From the NCBI RefSeq assembly GCF_016827605.1, contig NZ_JAEPJQ010000001.1, forward strand, positions 682,001-746,000: DNA of 64,000 nucleotides, read 5' to 3'. Positions within the stretch are counted from its first letter, which is position 1. The number at the start of each line of letters is the position of its first letter. Below, piece after piece: positions 1 through 10,546 of this stretch. Source of the stretch: Hyunsoonleella ulvae (GTDB taxonomy: Bacteria; Bacteroidota; Bacteroidia; Flavobacteriales; Flavobacteriaceae). The translations under genes were made by a program, and so were the position numbers. Below the pieces are notes generated by a model, which saw only the letters and a list, made by a program, of their open reading frames with translations, searched no databases and was not told where the DNA came from.

Positions 1-1326
1 ATGAAAAACTACAACAAACATTTACTACTTATATTTCTATTCATTATAACTTTTAGTTATGGTCAAACTAACGAGAAAGAACTGGATAAACTAAGTATAA
101 TAACAAATTTATCCATGAAGGATAATCCAAAACACTGGGATTTTTCCAGAGCCATAAACACTTCTCTAAAAGCATCTTCGTATAAAAGCCTAGCAAAAAC
201 TTATTTAAAAAAAAATGATAATCAACTTGCCATGTTGAGTTTAATGACCGGTATCTCTAAAACAAAAAAGCGAGGTCAAATAAAAAGGTTTAAAAAATTA
301 CTAACTAACGATTTTGTTACTTCTACATTTAATGAGTGGTCTAAAGAACAGCAAGAACTTGAAAAATCTATCACAACAAAAGACTTTATAGAAAGAGTTA
401 AAGAGCAACTTAAACTAATTCATCATTTAAAATATTTAAGAAAGGTAAATGAACTCATAACTGCTTCAGAAAACTTAGAGGACTATAAATCAATATCTGT
501 TGATAAAAAAATAGATGAAGACCTACAGAATTCTTATGAACAGAATAAGGCCGCCATTGCACCATATTATTATGAATTAGCTCAGAACCTTGAAAGTAAA
601 GCTCAAACAAAATCCGATTGGAAAAAAGTAAGGGCCTACTATGGCATAACCAATGTATACCTTAAAGGGCATCAAGACGCAGATAAAAAAGAAAAAAATG
701 CTTTAGAGCATTCTATATATACTCTAAATGTGAGGCCAGAGGATATAAAATCTCAAAAATACAGGCGTTTAGATAAATCACTCCAATTATTAATTACCGA
801 TAGAGTTTCACAGACTTTAAATAATGGTGCTTTACCCCATTTAAAACTTTATGCCCCAGAAACCTTAACTGATTTTTCCATCCACTTAAAAATATCTGAC
901 ATTGATGTACAACATGGAAGTGTAAAATCTACAAATGTAGATTACGAAAGAGAGATAGTAACTGGTAAAGACGATAATGGTAACGAAATTAAAAAAAGTG
1001 TAAGCGCTAGCGCTGTAATTTATTCAAAAGAAAGTAAATCTAGGTTAATGATTTCGCTAGAAATAAGAGACAACACTTCACATGAGATTATGTTTTCTAA
1101 AGTTTTTAGTGGTCTAAACCAATGGCATGATAGGTGGTACAAATTAAAAGGGGATAAAGATGCTTTAACAAAAAAACAAAACAGAGCATTACCATATTCT
1201 ACTACACCGAAAGAAACACCATCTGATTTAAATATGATTCAAAATGCTGTGGAATCGGAACTAAAAAATATGATTGACTTTTTAAACTCCAAATTCATTT
1301 ACCGAAAAGGAAGTATTTCGTATTAA
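1..1326 (+). CDS. Secreted protein of unknown function (441 aa)
   Basis: I do not recognise a family. The first residues are basic (MKNYNKH), followed by a hydrophobic stretch ending SYGQ near residue 22, which looks like a Sec signal peptide with cleavage before Gln; a periplasmic or outer-membrane location is therefore likely. Residues 40-270 are highly charged, Lys-rich and probably helical, with a tetratricopeptide-like flavour at 55-100. Residues 285-400 look beta-rich. The ATG is the first base of the window, so upstream context and possible operon partners cannot be seen. The gene converges on gltD and ends at a strong shared terminator. The reading frame is intact. Confidence 0.75.
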   Translation: MKNYNKHLLLIFLFIITFSYGQTNEKELDKLSIITNLSMKDNPKHWDFSRAINTSLKASSYKSLAKTYLKKNDNQLAMLSLMTGISKTKKRGQIKRFKKLLTNDFVTSTFNEWSKEQQELEKSITTKDFIERVKEQLKLIHHLKYLRKVNELITASENLEDYKSISVDKKIDEDLQNSYEQNKAAIAPYYYELAQNLESKAQTKSDWKKVRAYYGITNVYLKGHQDADKKEKNALEHSIYTLNVRPEDIKSQKYRRLDKSLQLLITDRVSQTLNNGALPHLKLYAPETLTDFSIHLKISDIDVQHGSVKSTNVDYEREIVTGKDDNGNEIKKSVSASAVIYSKESKSRLMISLEIRDNTSHEIMFSKVFSGLNQWHDRWYKLKGDKDALTKKQNRALPYSTTPKETPSDLNMIQNAVESELKNMIDFLNSKFIYRKGSISY

Positions 1327-1379
1327 ATTTTACCTTATCCAGATTGTAAAAACATATAAATATCATACTAAAACAAACA

Positions 1380-1408
1380 AAAAATGCGAACTGTTAGTTC
1401 GCATTTTT
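1380..1408. terminator. Bidirectional intrinsic terminator
   Basis: A perfect 13-bp stem (1380-1392 with 1396-1408) with a GTT loop is flanked by an A-run on one side and a T-run on the other. It lies between two convergent genes, so it can end both the secreted-protein transcript and the gltBD transcript. Confidence 0.85.
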
Positions 1409-1433
1409 TATGTTATATATTAGGCTCGTAGTT

Positions 1434-2900
1434 TTAATGTAATCCTACTAAATCGCCTGACGCATCTTTGGTTGGCAAATCAGATTTACCCATTAAATAT
1501 AAATCTACTTGTCTTGCTGCTTCTCTTCCTTCAGAAATAGCCCAAACGATTAGTGATTGTCCGCGGCGCATATCTCCAGCCGTAAAGATATTAGGTATAT
1601 TAGTTTGGTACTTGCCATACTCTGCTTTGTAATTAGAACGCGCATCAGTTTGAATACCTAACTTGTCGGCCAATGTGCTTTCTGGACCTGTAAAACCTAA
1701 TGCCAATAATGCTAAATCGCAAGGCCATGTTTTTTCGGTACCTTCAATTTCAATTAATTGAGGGCGTTGCCCTGGCACCATTTTCCACTCAACATTTACA
1801 GTTTTTAAACCTGTAAGCTTATTATCTTTATCTGTAATAAACTCTTTAGTGTTAATCAACCAATTACGTTCCACACCTTCTTCATGAGAAGACGATGTTT
1901 TTAACTGTAAAGGCCAAAAAGGCCATGGCGTTGTTGGGGAACGATGTCCTGGTGGTTTAGGCATAATTTCAAAATTAACCACCGATTTAGCTCCATGTCT
2001 GTTAGATGTCCCGATACAATCTGAACCGGTATCACCTCCTCCTATTACAATCACATTCTTATCAGTAGCCATAACCTGGTTTTCTACTTTTTTACCAAAC
2101 AATACTTTTGTTTGTTGTGTTAAAAAATCCATAGCTTGTACTACACCATCTGCATCAATGCCAGGCGTTGGCAAACTACGTCTTTCAGTAGCACCACCAC
2201 ACAGTACTACAACATCAAAGGCTTTTAAATCTTCAACATCATAGTTTACACCTACATTTACATTTGTTTTAAACGTAATACCTTCTGCTTCTAAAATAGC
2301 TAGACGGCGATCTATGATTTCCTTCTCCATTTTAAAGTTAGGAATACCATAACGGAGCAACCCTCCTATTTCATCATCACGTTCAAAAACAGTTACAGTA
2401 TGCCCTGCCCTGTTTAATTGTTGTGCAGCTGCTAATCCAGCAGGGCCAGAACCAACCACGGCAACAGTTTTACCCGTTCTTGTTTTTGGTGGTTGTGGTT
2501 TAATCCAACCTTCTTTAAAAGCACGTTCTACAATTTGTTTTTCAATGTTTTCAATAGATACAGGATCTTCTATGATACCTAATACACATGATTTTTCACA
2601 TGGTGCAGGACATAAGCGTCCTGTAAATTCAGGAAAATTATTTGTAGAGTGTAGTATCCAAGAGGCTTTTTGCCATTCGCCTTGGTGTACCATATGGTTA
2701 AAATCTGGAATAAGATTTCCTAATGGACAACCACTATGGCAAAACGGAATACCACAATCCATACAACGGGATCCTTGTTTTGTAATCTCCTCTTCTGAAA
2801 GAGGCACTGTAAATTCTTTATAATGTGTTACACGGTCTTTTACAGGCGTGTACGTTTCATCTTGTCTTTCAAATTCTTTAAAACCTGTTACTTTCCCCAT
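1434..2900 (-). CDS. gltD: Glutamate synthase (NADPH) small subunit
   Basis: This is the beta subunit of GOGAT. It takes electrons from NAD(P)H through FAD and two [4Fe-4S] clusters to the large subunit, so that glutamine plus 2-oxoglutarate become two glutamates. Cluster cysteines are visible at C46, C49, C54 and C58 and in a CPAPCEKSC segment near residue 100. A FAD Rossmann motif (GSGPAG) lies near residue 150, a NAD(P)-binding GGGDTGSD near 287, and the C-terminal AGDMRRGQSL segment closes the FAD site. At 488 aa it has the usual length. It starts 4 bp after the gltB stop, so the two are translated from one mRNA. Confidence 0.97.
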   Translation of the reverse strand: MGKVTGFKEFERQDETYTPVKDRVTHYKEFTVPLSEEEITKQGSRCMDCGIPFCHSGCPLGNLIPDFNHMVHQGEWQKASWILHSTNNFPEFTGRLCPAPCEKSCVLGIIEDPVSIENIEKQIVERAFKEGWIKPQPPKTRTGKTVAVVGSGPAGLAAAQQLNRAGHTVTVFERDDEIGGLLRYGIPNFKMEKEIIDRRLAILEAEGITFKTNVNVGVNYDVEDLKAFDVVVLCGGATERRSLPTPGIDADGVVQAMDFLTQQTKVLFGKKVENQVMATDKNVIVIGGGDTGSDCIGTSNRHGAKSVVNFEIMPKPPGHRSPTTPWPFWPLQLKTSSSHEEGVERNWLINTKEFITDKDNKLTGLKTVNVEWKMVPGQRPQLIEIEGTEKTWPCDLALLALGFTGPESTLADKLGIQTDARSNYKAEYGKYQTNIPNIFTAGDMRRGQSLIVWAISEGREAARQVDLYLMGKSDLPTKDASGDLVGLH

Positions 2901-2904
2901 GATT

Positions 2905-5900
2905 CTAAGCTGTTAATTCTTCTACCATTTGTTCTTCAGTCTCTAAACGCTTCAATGCACGTTTGTATTCAATTGGCATAACCTTTACAAAGTTGCCCAA
3001 AGCTGTATCCCAATCTGATAATAGTGTTTTTGCAATTTTACTATTGGTATACAATTGATGCTTTTCAATAGATGCTTTTAGTTCATTGGCATCTTCACTT
3101 GTAATATCTTCAAACTCTATAGTTTCAGTATTACACAATCCATTCACAAATTTGTTATCTGGATCATAGACATAGGCAATACCACCACTCATACCAGCTG
3201 CAAAGTTTCTTCCTGTTTTTCCTAAAACAATAACACGTCCGCCCGTCATATACTCACAACAGTGATCTCCAACACCTTCTACTACCGCTGTGGCTCCTGA
3301 ATTTCTTACCGCAAAACGTTCTCCTGCAATACCGTTAATGTAAGCTTGACCGTTTACTGCTCCAAACAAACAAACATTTCCAACAATTATGTTTTTGTTA
3401 GCTTCAAAATCTGCATTTTCAGGTTTCTTAACTATAAGTTTAGCACCAGATAAACCTTTACCTAGGTAATCGTTAGTATTACCTTCTAATGTAAATGTTA
3501 AACCAAATGCTCCAAAAGCTCCAAAACTCTGTCCGGCAGAACCTGTAAAGTTGATGTTTAGAGTATCTTCTGGCAATCCTAAATGTCCATAAATCTTAGA
3601 AATTTCGTTACTAACTATGGCTCCAACAGTTCTATTTATATTATTGATTGGATATTCAAGAACCATTTTTTCTTTTCGATATAAAGCTCTATGTGAATCT
3701 TTTAATATCGTAAAGTCTAAAACGTTATCTAAATTATGGTCTTGTTGCTCTGTATTTCTAACAGTTAGCTCACTGTAAGCGGCAGGTCTGTGTAAGATAC
3801 TAGATAAATCTAAGCCTTTAGCTTTATAATGCTTAATGGCTTTGTTGGCATTGATTTTATGGGTTTGTCCCACCATTTCAGCTAGGGTTCTAAACCCTAA
3901 TTGCGCCATGATAGCTCTTAATTCTTCAGCTACATAATAGAAGAAATTAATAACATGTTCTGGTGTTCCCTTAAAGTTTTTACGCAACTCTTTATCTTGG
4001 GTTGCGATACCTACAGGACAGGTGTTTAAATGACACTTACGCATCATAATACATCCTGATGCCACTAGCGGAGCCGTTGCAAAACCAAATTCTTCAGCTC
4101 CTAGAAGCGCAGCTATGGCTACATCACGACCAGTTTTTAACTGTCCGTCACACTCTACAACTATTCTACTTCTTAAATTGTTAAGTACTAATGTTTGTTG
4201 TGCTTCTGATAAGCCAAGCTCCCATGGCAATCCTGCATGCTTTAATGACGTTAGAGGCGAGGCCCCAGTACCACCATCATATCCTGAAATTAATACTACA
4301 TCTGCTTTTGCTTTTGCTACACCTGCTGCGATAGTACCCACACCTACTTCTGACACTAGCTTTACATTAATTCTAGCATCGCGATTTGCATTTTTAAGGT
4401 CGAAGATTAATTGTGCTAAATCTTCGATGGAATAAATGTCGTGATGTGGAGGTGGAGAAATTAACCCCACAAAAGGTGTAGAGTTACGTGCATTTGCAAT
4501 CCAAGGCAATACTTTCTCGCCAGGTAATTGCCCACCTTCTCCTGGTTTAGCACCTTGTGCCATTTTTATTTGTATCTCTCTGGCGTTTGTTAAATAGTGT
4601 GATGTAACACCAAAACGGCCTGAGGCTACTTGTTTAATAGCGGAATTTCTACTATCTCCATTTACATCTGGATGAAAACGATTTCTGTCTTCTCCTCCTT
4701 CTCCTGAATTGGATTTTCCTCCAATTCTATTCATAGCAATAGCAAGATTCTCATGAGCCTCTCGAGAAATAGATCCGTAGGACATCGCTCCTGTTTTAAA
4801 ACGCTTAACGATTTCTGTCCAAGGTTCTACTTCTTCAATAGGAATTGGATCTAAGTTATCAAACTCAAACAAACCTCGAATGGTCATTAAATTCTCAGAT
4901 TGTTCGTTTATTGTTTTTGAATACGTATCATAACTCGCTTGGTCACTTAATCTAACCGCCTGCTGTAATTTAGCAACTGTTGTTGGATTAAACATGTGGC
5001 GCTCCCCATTACGTCTCCAGCGATAATCGCCTCCAATGTTTAAACCTAATTTTTTATCAATGGCTTTATCTGGATATGCTAATTTGTAACGTTGGCTAAT
5101 TTCTTTTTCTATTTCATATAACCCTATACCTTCAACTCTAGATGCTGTGTAAGGGAAATATTTTTCAACGAATTCTGAGTTGAAACCAACAATTTCAAAA
5201 ATTTGTGAGCCTCTGTACGAATGCAACGTGGAAATACCAATTTTATTCATGATTTTAAGAAGCCCTTTTCCAATAGCTTTATTGAAATTATCTACAGCTT
5301 TTTGCTCGTCCATATTAGAAATAAAGCCTTCTTTTACCTGCATTCTAATAATTTCGTTTACCATATACGGATTTATGGCACTTGCACCATAGCCGAATAA
5401 GGTTGCGAAATGATGAGGTTCACGAGGTTCTGCAGATTCAATAATAATATCAAAATACGAACGCTTGCGTAATCGGTTCATCTGATGGTTTACGTAAGAA
5501 CATGCCAATAAAGATGGTATTGGTGCAAACTCTTCATTAACTCCTCTATCTGATAGGATGATAATATTGGTTTTACGCTCTAAAGCTTTTTCTATCTGAA
5601 CGATGATATCGTCTAAAGCATCTTCTAAACCATTCATACCTTGCGCTTTTGGATAAAGCATTTGAATGGTTTCAGCCTTAAAACTTTCAATTTTAATTGT
5701 TCTTATTTTCTCTAAATCAGCATTGGAGATTACAGGGTTTTGAATTCTTAATTTTCTACACTGTCGCTCAGTAATACTGAAAATATTACGGTCTTTACCA
5801 AGATTTAAACTAATATCTGTTACAATCTCTTCGCGAATACCATCTAATGGTGGGTTTGTAACTTGAGCAAATAACTGCTTGAAGTAGTTTGAAATTAATT

Positions 5901-7416
5901 GAGGCCTATCTGACAACACCGCTAAAGGCGTATCTATACCCATAGAACCAAGAGCTTCTTTTCCATTTTGAGCCATTGGTGTGATTACCTCTTGTATATC
6001 CTCAAACGTATAATTAAATAAACGTTGTCTTGTTTTAATGTCTATAGTTTCAATAGGACAAGTATCGTTTGTATAAGGCACATCCCTTAAATGTAAACGT
6101 GTTTTGTCCAACCATTCTTTATATGGACGCTGATTAACTATTTTTGTTTTTATTTCTTCGTCATCAATAATACGTCCCTCATTCATATCCACCAAGAACA
6201 TTTTTCCTGGCTCTAATCTTCCGTGCATTTCAATATCTTCTGGCTCTACATCTACCACTCCTACTTCTGAGGCCATGATTAATTTCCCGCTTTTGGTAAC
6301 AGTATATCGAGACGGCCTTAAACCATTTCTATCTAATAATGCTCCTATGTAGTCACCATCAGTAAATGGCACTGATGCTGGACCGTCCCAAGGCTCCATG
6401 ATACAACAGTTGTATTCATAAAACGCCTTTTTGTCATCACTCATGGTAGCATGTTTTTCCCAAGCTTCAGGAATCATCATCATCATAATCTCTGGTAGGG
6501 AACGATCTGTATGCGTTAACAGTTCTACCACCATATCCATGGATGCTGAATCTGATTTACCAGGAAGTATGATAGGAAATAATTTTTCTATTTGTGGGCC
6601 AAAAACATCACTTTTCATGATTTCTTCACGCACACGCATTCTACTTACATTACCTCTTAGTGTATTGATCTCTCCATTCTGACACATAAAGCGGAACGGT
6701 TGCGCCAATTCCCATGTAGGCATCGTATTGGTAGAAAAACGTTGGTGTACTAACGCTAATCTGGTTACAAGATCTTCTTGCTGTAAATCTGTGTAATAAG
6801 GCCCAATATCTTCGGGCATTATAATACCTTTATATATTAAGGTAGTGTTTGATAAACTCGGTACATAGAAATAAGAACTTTCAGAAATTTTAGACGTGCT
6901 TATTTCATGTTCTGTAATTTTACGGGCAGCATAAAGTTTTGCCTTAAATGTAGCCTCATCTATAGCTTCTGTCTTAGCTATAAACAATTGCTCTATATTA
7001 GGCTCAGAAGCTAATGCAATTTGTCCCAATTGCGTAGAGTCTACCGGAACCTTTCTCCAACCTAAAACAGAAAGCCCTTGAGCTTTTACCTCTTGCTCAA
7101 ACACATCTTTACAATAATTGTATTGGTTTTCAACTTTTGGAAGGAAAACCATACCCACCGCATACTCCCTCTGGTTTGGGATTTCAAAATCACAAACACG
7201 CTTAAAGTAATCATGAGGGATATCTATTAACAATCCTGCGCCATCACCTGTTCTACCATCTGCACTAACACCACCACGGTGTTCCAACTTCACAAGAATT
7301 TCTAGAGCATCATGTATGATTTGATTTGTTCGCTCTCCTTTAAGATTACAAATAAAACCCGCACCACAATTTTCATGTTCAAATTCGGGGGAATATAGAC
7401 CTTGTTTCTTCAGCAT
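2905..7416 (-). CDS. gltB: Glutamate synthase large subunit
   Basis: The alpha subunit of GOGAT (1503 aa) carries the N-terminal type-2 glutaminase, a central domain, the FMN-binding synthase barrel and the C-terminal GXGXG beta-helix domain. The nucleophile cysteine is in the motif ENCGAGF (Cys17 with the start used here), to be exposed by removing a short propeptide. The 3Fe-4S ligands are C1122, C1128 and C1133 (C-x5-C-x4-C followed by PVGIATQ). The open frame extends to 7467, but I chose the ATG at 7416. It places the nucleophile at the normal propeptide distance, and a -7 promoter motif at 7455-7462 lies inside the longer version. It is co-transcribed with gltD. Confidence 0.96.
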   Translation of the reverse strand: MLKKQGLYSPEFEHENCGAGFICNLKGERTNQIIHDALEILVKLEHRGGVSADGRTGDGAGLLIDIPHDYFKRVCDFEIPNQREYAVGMVFLPKVENQYNYCKDVFEQEVKAQGLSVLGWRKVPVDSTQLGQIALASEPNIEQLFIAKTEAIDEATFKAKLYAARKITEHEISTSKISESSYFYVPSLSNTTLIYKGIIMPEDIGPYYTDLQQEDLVTRLALVHQRFSTNTMPTWELAQPFRFMCQNGEINTLRGNVSRMRVREEIMKSDVFGPQIEKLFPIILPGKSDSASMDMVVELLTHTDRSLPEIMMMMIPEAWEKHATMSDDKKAFYEYNCCIMEPWDGPASVPFTDGDYIGALLDRNGLRPSRYTVTKSGKLIMASEVGVVDVEPEDIEMHGRLEPGKMFLVDMNEGRIIDDEEIKTKIVNQRPYKEWLDKTRLHLRDVPYTNDTCPIETIDIKTRQRLFNYTFEDIQEVITPMAQNGKEALGSMGIDTPLAVLSDRPQLISNYFKQLFAQVTNPPLDGIREEIVTDISLNLGKDRNIFSITERQCRKLRIQNPVISNADLEKIRTIKIESFKAETIQMLYPKAQGMNGLEDALDDIIVQIEKALERKTNIIILSDRGVNEEFAPIPSLLACSYVNHQMNRLRKRSYFDIIIESAEPREPHHFATLFGYGASAINPYMVNEIIRMQVKEGFISNMDEQKAVDNFNKAIGKGLLKIMNKIGISTLHSYRGSQIFEIVGFNSEFVEKYFPYTASRVEGIGLYEIEKEISQRYKLAYPDKAIDKKLGLNIGGDYRWRRNGERHMFNPTTVAKLQQAVRLSDQASYDTYSKTINEQSENLMTIRGLFEFDNLDPIPIEEVEPWTEIVKRFKTGAMSYGSISREAHENLAIAMNRIGGKSNSGEGGEDRNRFHPDVNGDSRNSAIKQVASGRFGVTSHYLTNAREIQIKMAQGAKPGEGGQLPGEKVLPWIANARNSTPFVGLISPPPHHDIYSIEDLAQLIFDLKNANRDARINVKLVSEVGVGTIAAGVAKAKADVVLISGYDGGTGASPLTSLKHAGLPWELGLSEAQQTLVLNNLRSRIVVECDGQLKTGRDVAIAALLGAEEFGFATAPLVASGCIMMRKCHLNTCPVGIATQDKELRKNFKGTPEHVINFFYYVAEELRAIMAQLGFRTLAEMVGQTHKINANKAIKHYKAKGLDLSSILHRPAAYSELTVRNTEQQDHNLDNVLDFTILKDSHRALYRKEKMVLEYPINNINRTVGAIVSNEISKIYGHLGLPEDTLNINFTGSAGQSFGAFGAFGLTFTLEGNTNDYLGKGLSGAKLIVKKPENADFEANKNIIVGNVCLFGAVNGQAYINGIAGERFAVRNSGATAVVEGVGDHCCEYMTGGRVIVLGKTGRNFAAGMSGGIAYVYDPDNKFVNGLCNTETIEFEDITSEDANELKASIEKHQLYTNSKIAKTLLSDWDTALGNFVKVMPIEYKRALKRLETEEQMVEELTA

Positions 7417-7454
7417 AATCAACGATATATTTAATTTTAAAAAGCGTCGAACTA

Positions 7455-7462
7455 CAAAGGTA
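7455..7462 (-). promoter_or_regulatory. Putative gltB -7 promoter element
   Basis: On the minus strand this reads TACCTTTG, a full match to the Bacteroidota -7 consensus TAnnTTTG. It is 38 bp before the chosen gltB ATG, giving a 5' UTR of roughly 30 nt. No clear TTG -33 element lies at the usual 17-23 bp spacing, so the promoter may depend on an activator. Confidence 0.5.
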
Positions 7463-7729
7463 GGCATTGATTTTATATTTCTATTAAGGGCTATTTCATT
7501 ATTTCGATTTTTTAATCGAACTCAACTTTAAAATAAGTTTCTATCAATAATTATGAGATATTTTAATAAATATTCAATTAACAAAATTTAAGCATAAATA
7601 AGAATTTGTGAATTATCGTGAATAATAGCTGATTTTGTTAAAAAAAAACGCACCAAAACAAAACAAAACTTGATGATTTTTCAAAAAATACTGTTATTGA
7701 TATTTCATAAAATTTCGTTAAAAAAATAA

Positions 7730-7806
7730 TACCCTTTAAAAAAAAGGGGGTAAAATTTGATAAATCATAAAAATTGGGCAAATACCCCCTTTTTTTTATG
7801 GGGGTA
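7730..7806 (+). promoter_or_regulatory. Mutually exclusive hairpins (attenuator-like) upstream of porin-amt
   Basis: The 464-bp gap between divergent gltB and the porin contains little recognisable structure except this block. A perfect 15-nt inverted repeat pairs 7738-7752 (A8 G5 TA) with 7783-7797 (TA C5 T8), ending in a T-run like an intrinsic terminator on the plus strand. The same TACCCCC (7783-7789) can instead pair with GGGGGTA at 7800-7806, and GGGTA at 7748-7752 can pair back with TACCC at 7730-7734. These alternatives exclude each other, as in a transcription attenuator. Whether it acts as RNA or as a protein-binding palindrome is inference. Confidence 0.45.
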
Positions 7807-7880
7807 AATCTTTTTTAGATAGTTTAGCCCCGTCTTAAGGAATAAATTTTTAAAAATTAATAACCAAAATTAAAACAATT

Positions 7881-8930
7881 ATGAAAAAATTATTTACCCT
7901 TACAATGCTTCTTTTTGCAACTGTTGTATTTGCACAAGAAGAGGAAAAACCATCTTTCACGGTTAGTGGTAGTATTGATGCTTACTACAGAACTAACTTA
8001 ACTGGACCAAACGATATCGAAACTGTTGACGGCGACGGTGAGCCAATTACTCTATACCAAGCTCCTGGGTCTTCTTTTGCTAACTTACCTGGATTTGCTC
8101 TTGGTATGGCAAACGTAGTTTTTGCTTACGAAGGTGAGAAAGCTGGTTTTGTTGCAGATTTAGTGTTTGGCCCTAGAGGAACAGATGCAATTTTTGCTTC
8201 TCCTATATATTCTGCCACTGGTGACATTGTTAACCAATTGTATGCATATTGGAACGTTAGTGAAAGTGTAACTTTAACTATGGGTAACTTTAACACATTC
8301 TTAGGTTACGAGGTAATTTCTCCAACTGCTAACTTTAACTATAGTACATCTTACTTATTCTCTTATGGACCTTTTAGCCATACAGGTTTAAAAGCTGATT
8401 TTGCTTTAGGAGAAGATGCTAGCTTAATGTTAGGTGTGTTTAACGACACTGACATTACTGAATTTAACGTAACTGGTGACTATGCTGTTGGTGCTCAGTT
8501 AGGATATGCAGGTCAGTACTTAAATGTATTATACGACCCTTCATTTTTTGAAATCGATTTTACAGGTGGATTTGATTTATCTGATGATTTCTACTTAGGA
8601 ATTAACGCTGCACATTTAAGCTTAGAAAATGATGGTGGTGGATTTACAGGTGTTGCACTTTACCCACAATTAGCTACTTCTGATACATTTACTATCGGAT
8701 TAAGAGGTGAGTATTTCGCAGAAGACGGTGCTTTTGGTGCTATAGGTACTGGTGTAGCTGATTCTAGCGTATTAGCTTTAACTTTAACAGGAAGCTTAGA
8801 GGTAGACAACTTAACTATTAAGCCTGAAATTAGATTAGACAGTGCTTCTGATAACGCATTTTTAGATAGTGACTTAATGGCTCAAAAAAGCTTAGGTTCT
8901 TTCGTATTAGCCGCAATCTACTCTTTCTAA
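7881..8930 (+). CDS. Outer-membrane beta-barrel porin (BBP2/OmpL-like)
   Basis: The 349-aa protein has a clear Sec signal peptide (MKKLFTLTMLLFATVVFAQ) followed by a short acidic linker and then alternating hydrophobic/aromatic strands rich in Gly, Asn and Asp, ending in a C-terminal aromatic residue (AIYSF), as expected for an outer-membrane barrel. The pattern (FTVSGSIDAYYR after the signal, long low-charge strands) fits the putative beta-barrel porin-2 family of Bacteroidota. It is 103 bp upstream of an ammonium transporter and divergent from glutamate synthase, so I infer passage of small nitrogen compounds, possibly ammonium, across the outer membrane. Codon use looks like that of a highly expressed gene. 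Confidence 0.8.
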   Translation: MKKLFTLTMLLFATVVFAQEEEKPSFTVSGSIDAYYRTNLTGPNDIETVDGDGEPITLYQAPGSSFANLPGFALGMANVVFAYEGEKAGFVADLVFGPRGTDAIFASPIYSATGDIVNQLYAYWNVSESVTLTMGNFNTFLGYEVISPTANFNYSTSYLFSYGPFSHTGLKADFALGEDASLMLGVFNDTDITEFNVTGDYAVGAQLGYAGQYLNVLYDPSFFEIDFTGGFDLSDDFYLGINAAHLSLENDGGGFTGVALYPQLATSDTFTIGLRGEYFAEDGAFGAIGTGVADSSVLALTLTGSLEVDNLTIKPEIRLDSASDNAFLDSDLMAQKSLGSFVLAAIYSF

Positions 8931-8965
8931 TATATATGAGAAAAACTCAAAAAAAATAAAGAATG

Positions 8966-8997
8966 GAGTGAGTTCTTTATGAAAAAGGAACTCACTC
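8966..8997 (+). terminator. Hairpin between porin and amt (partial terminator)
   Basis: A perfect 10-bp stem (8966-8975 with 8988-8997) and 12-nt loop are followed by a T-rich stretch (TTTCTATTTT). It sits in the porin-amt gap and could terminate or only dampen transcription, giving more porin than transporter mRNA. Confidence 0.6.
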
Positions 8998-9033
8998 TTT
9001 CTATTTTATTACTAACCATTAAAAATAAATATT

Positions 9034-10335
9034 ATGTCATTATTAAACATGCCCCTTTTAATGCAAGATACAGCCGCCGTTGAAGGCGATATGGGAATGT
9101 TATGGATGCTTATTTCAGGTATTCTAGTATTCTTAATGCAAGCAGGATTCACATTAGTGGAGTCTGGTATGACACGTTCTAAAAACGTGGTAAACATTGC
9201 TATGAAAAACGTGTTAGATATAGCAGTTGGTTCTATTGTATTCTGGTTTATTGGATACTCTTTAATGTACGGTACTGATGTAGCAGGAGGTTGGTTCCAC
9301 TGGGGAGAAAACGAATATGGCGGTTTCATGTTTAACCAAGGGCCAGCTGATTTATTTTTCCAAACAGTATTCTGTGCTACTACTGCTACTATTGTTTCTG
9401 GAGCTATTGCTGGTAGAACTAAATACACAACTTACATTATTTTCTCATTAATCATGACTGCTTTTATTTACCCTGTTGCTGGTGGATGGGAATGGAACGG
9501 CGGATGGCTAAACAATACAGATGGTATCATGCCAGCTGAGTTTATTGATTTTGCAGGTTCTTCTATTGTACATGCTGTTGGTGGTTGGGCTGCTTTAATT
9601 GCCGCTGCCTTGGTAGGTCCAAGATTAGGAAAATATATTGATGGCAAAGCCGTAAACATTCCAGGACATAACAAACTATTAGCCACACTAGGTGTTTTTA
9701 TCCTTTGGTTTGGATGGTTTGGATTCAACGGAGGTTCTCAATTAGCTTGGGGTGGAGATGATGCTACAGGTGCTTCTATGGTAGTTTTAGTAACCAACTT
9801 AGCTGCTTCTGCTGGTGCTCTTGGTGCTTTATTCTTATCATGGATCAAGTACAAAAAACCAAACTTAGATATGACACTAAATGGAGCTTTAGCTGGTTTA
9901 GTTAGTATTACTGCTGGTTGTGGCAACATGGGTGAGTTTGGTGCAATTGCTGCTGGTTTTATTGGTGGTATTATTGTAGTATTTGCCATGGAATTTGTTG
10001 AGCAAAAACTTAAAATCGATGATGCTGTTGGTGCGTTTTCAGTACATGGCGTAGCTGGTTTCTGGGGAACAATAGTGATTGGTCTTTGGGGAATTGATGG
10101 CGATGCTGGTATCGGATTATTTAACGGCGGTGGTGCAAACCAGTTCTTAGCTCAATTAATCGGTGCTTTAGCATACGCTATATGGGCTGTAGTAATGTCA
10201 TGGATATTCCTTACTATTCTTAAGAAAACACTTGGATTAAGAGTTACTGAAAAAGAAGAAATTGAAGGTCTTGATTTATCTGAGCACGGTGCTTTGGCGT
10301 ACCCAGGTAAGAGACAAAGAGAAATAGAAGATTAA
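9034..10335 (+). CDS. amt: Ammonium transporter 1 (Amt family)
   Basis: This is an inner-membrane ammonium channel/transporter of 433 aa with about eleven hydrophobic segments. The twin pore histidines are present: H180 in SIVHAVGGW and H338 in SVHGVAGFWG. The GWFGFNGGS segment and the C-terminal tail with GLDLSEHG, which docks PII proteins in this family, are also present. There is no cleavable signal peptide; the N-terminus carries a short extracytoplasmic stretch before the first helix. It is separated from the downstream PII gene by a strong terminator, so the porin-amt pair may be a transcription unit of its own. Confidence 0.95.
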   Translation: MSLLNMPLLMQDTAAVEGDMGMLWMLISGILVFLMQAGFTLVESGMTRSKNVVNIAMKNVLDIAVGSIVFWFIGYSLMYGTDVAGGWFHWGENEYGGFMFNQGPADLFFQTVFCATTATIVSGAIAGRTKYTTYIIFSLIMTAFIYPVAGGWEWNGGWLNNTDGIMPAEFIDFAGSSIVHAVGGWAALIAAALVGPRLGKYIDGKAVNIPGHNKLLATLGVFILWFGWFGFNGGSQLAWGGDDATGASMVVLVTNLAASAGALGALFLSWIKYKKPNLDMTLNGALAGLVSITAGCGNMGEFGAIAAGFIGGIIVVFAMEFVEQKLKIDDAVGAFSVHGVAGFWGTIVIGLWGIDGDAGIGLFNGGGANQFLAQLIGALAYAIWAVVMSWIFLTILKKTLGLRVTEKEEIEGLDLSEHGALAYPGKRQREIED

Positions 10336-10397
10336 GATACTCAAAAAATCTTAGATATATAGATTCGATCACAGAATCTGAAATTATTTAGTTTGAT

Positions 10398-10436
10398 AAA
10401 AAAGGATGCTTTTGATAAAAAAAAAGCATCCTTTTT
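10398..10436. terminator. Intrinsic terminator after amt 1
   Basis: A long stem pairs 10398-10413 (A-run then GGATGC then T-run) with 10421-10436 (A-run, GCATCC, T-run), ending in a T stretch. It separates amt 1 from the PII-amt 2 unit. Confidence 0.85.
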
Positions 10437-10508
10437 GTATGTTTTTTAATAAACCAATAATAGTTTTCTATTAATAGAGCATAATACTTAGTCAGTCTAA
10501 TATTTTTC

Positions 10509-10516
10509 TATTTTTG
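10509..10516 (+). promoter_or_regulatory. Putative -7 promoter element of glnK-amt 2
   Basis: TATTTTTG matches TAnnTTTG exactly and lies 30 bp before the PII ATG, directly after the terminator of the preceding unit. No TTG -33 element is evident. Confidence 0.45.
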
Positions 10517-10546
10517 AAAGCTAACTATTTAAAATAAAGCCACATT

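Noticed and set aside
4115-4435. Plus-strand open frame inside gltB (and similar ones inside nadB, amt, pit and asmA-like genes)
   Set aside because: These are shadows of strongly conserved genes on the other strand, with no domain or signal and improbable composition.
7417-7467. N-terminal extension of gltB (17 extra residues)
   Set aside because: It contains the -7 motif of the likely gltB promoter and would lengthen the propeptide before the catalytic Cys beyond the usual; the ATG at 7416 fits better.
9012-9428. 138-aa minus-strand frame over amt 1
   Set aside because: It is antisense to well-conserved transmembrane helices and lacks any start context.
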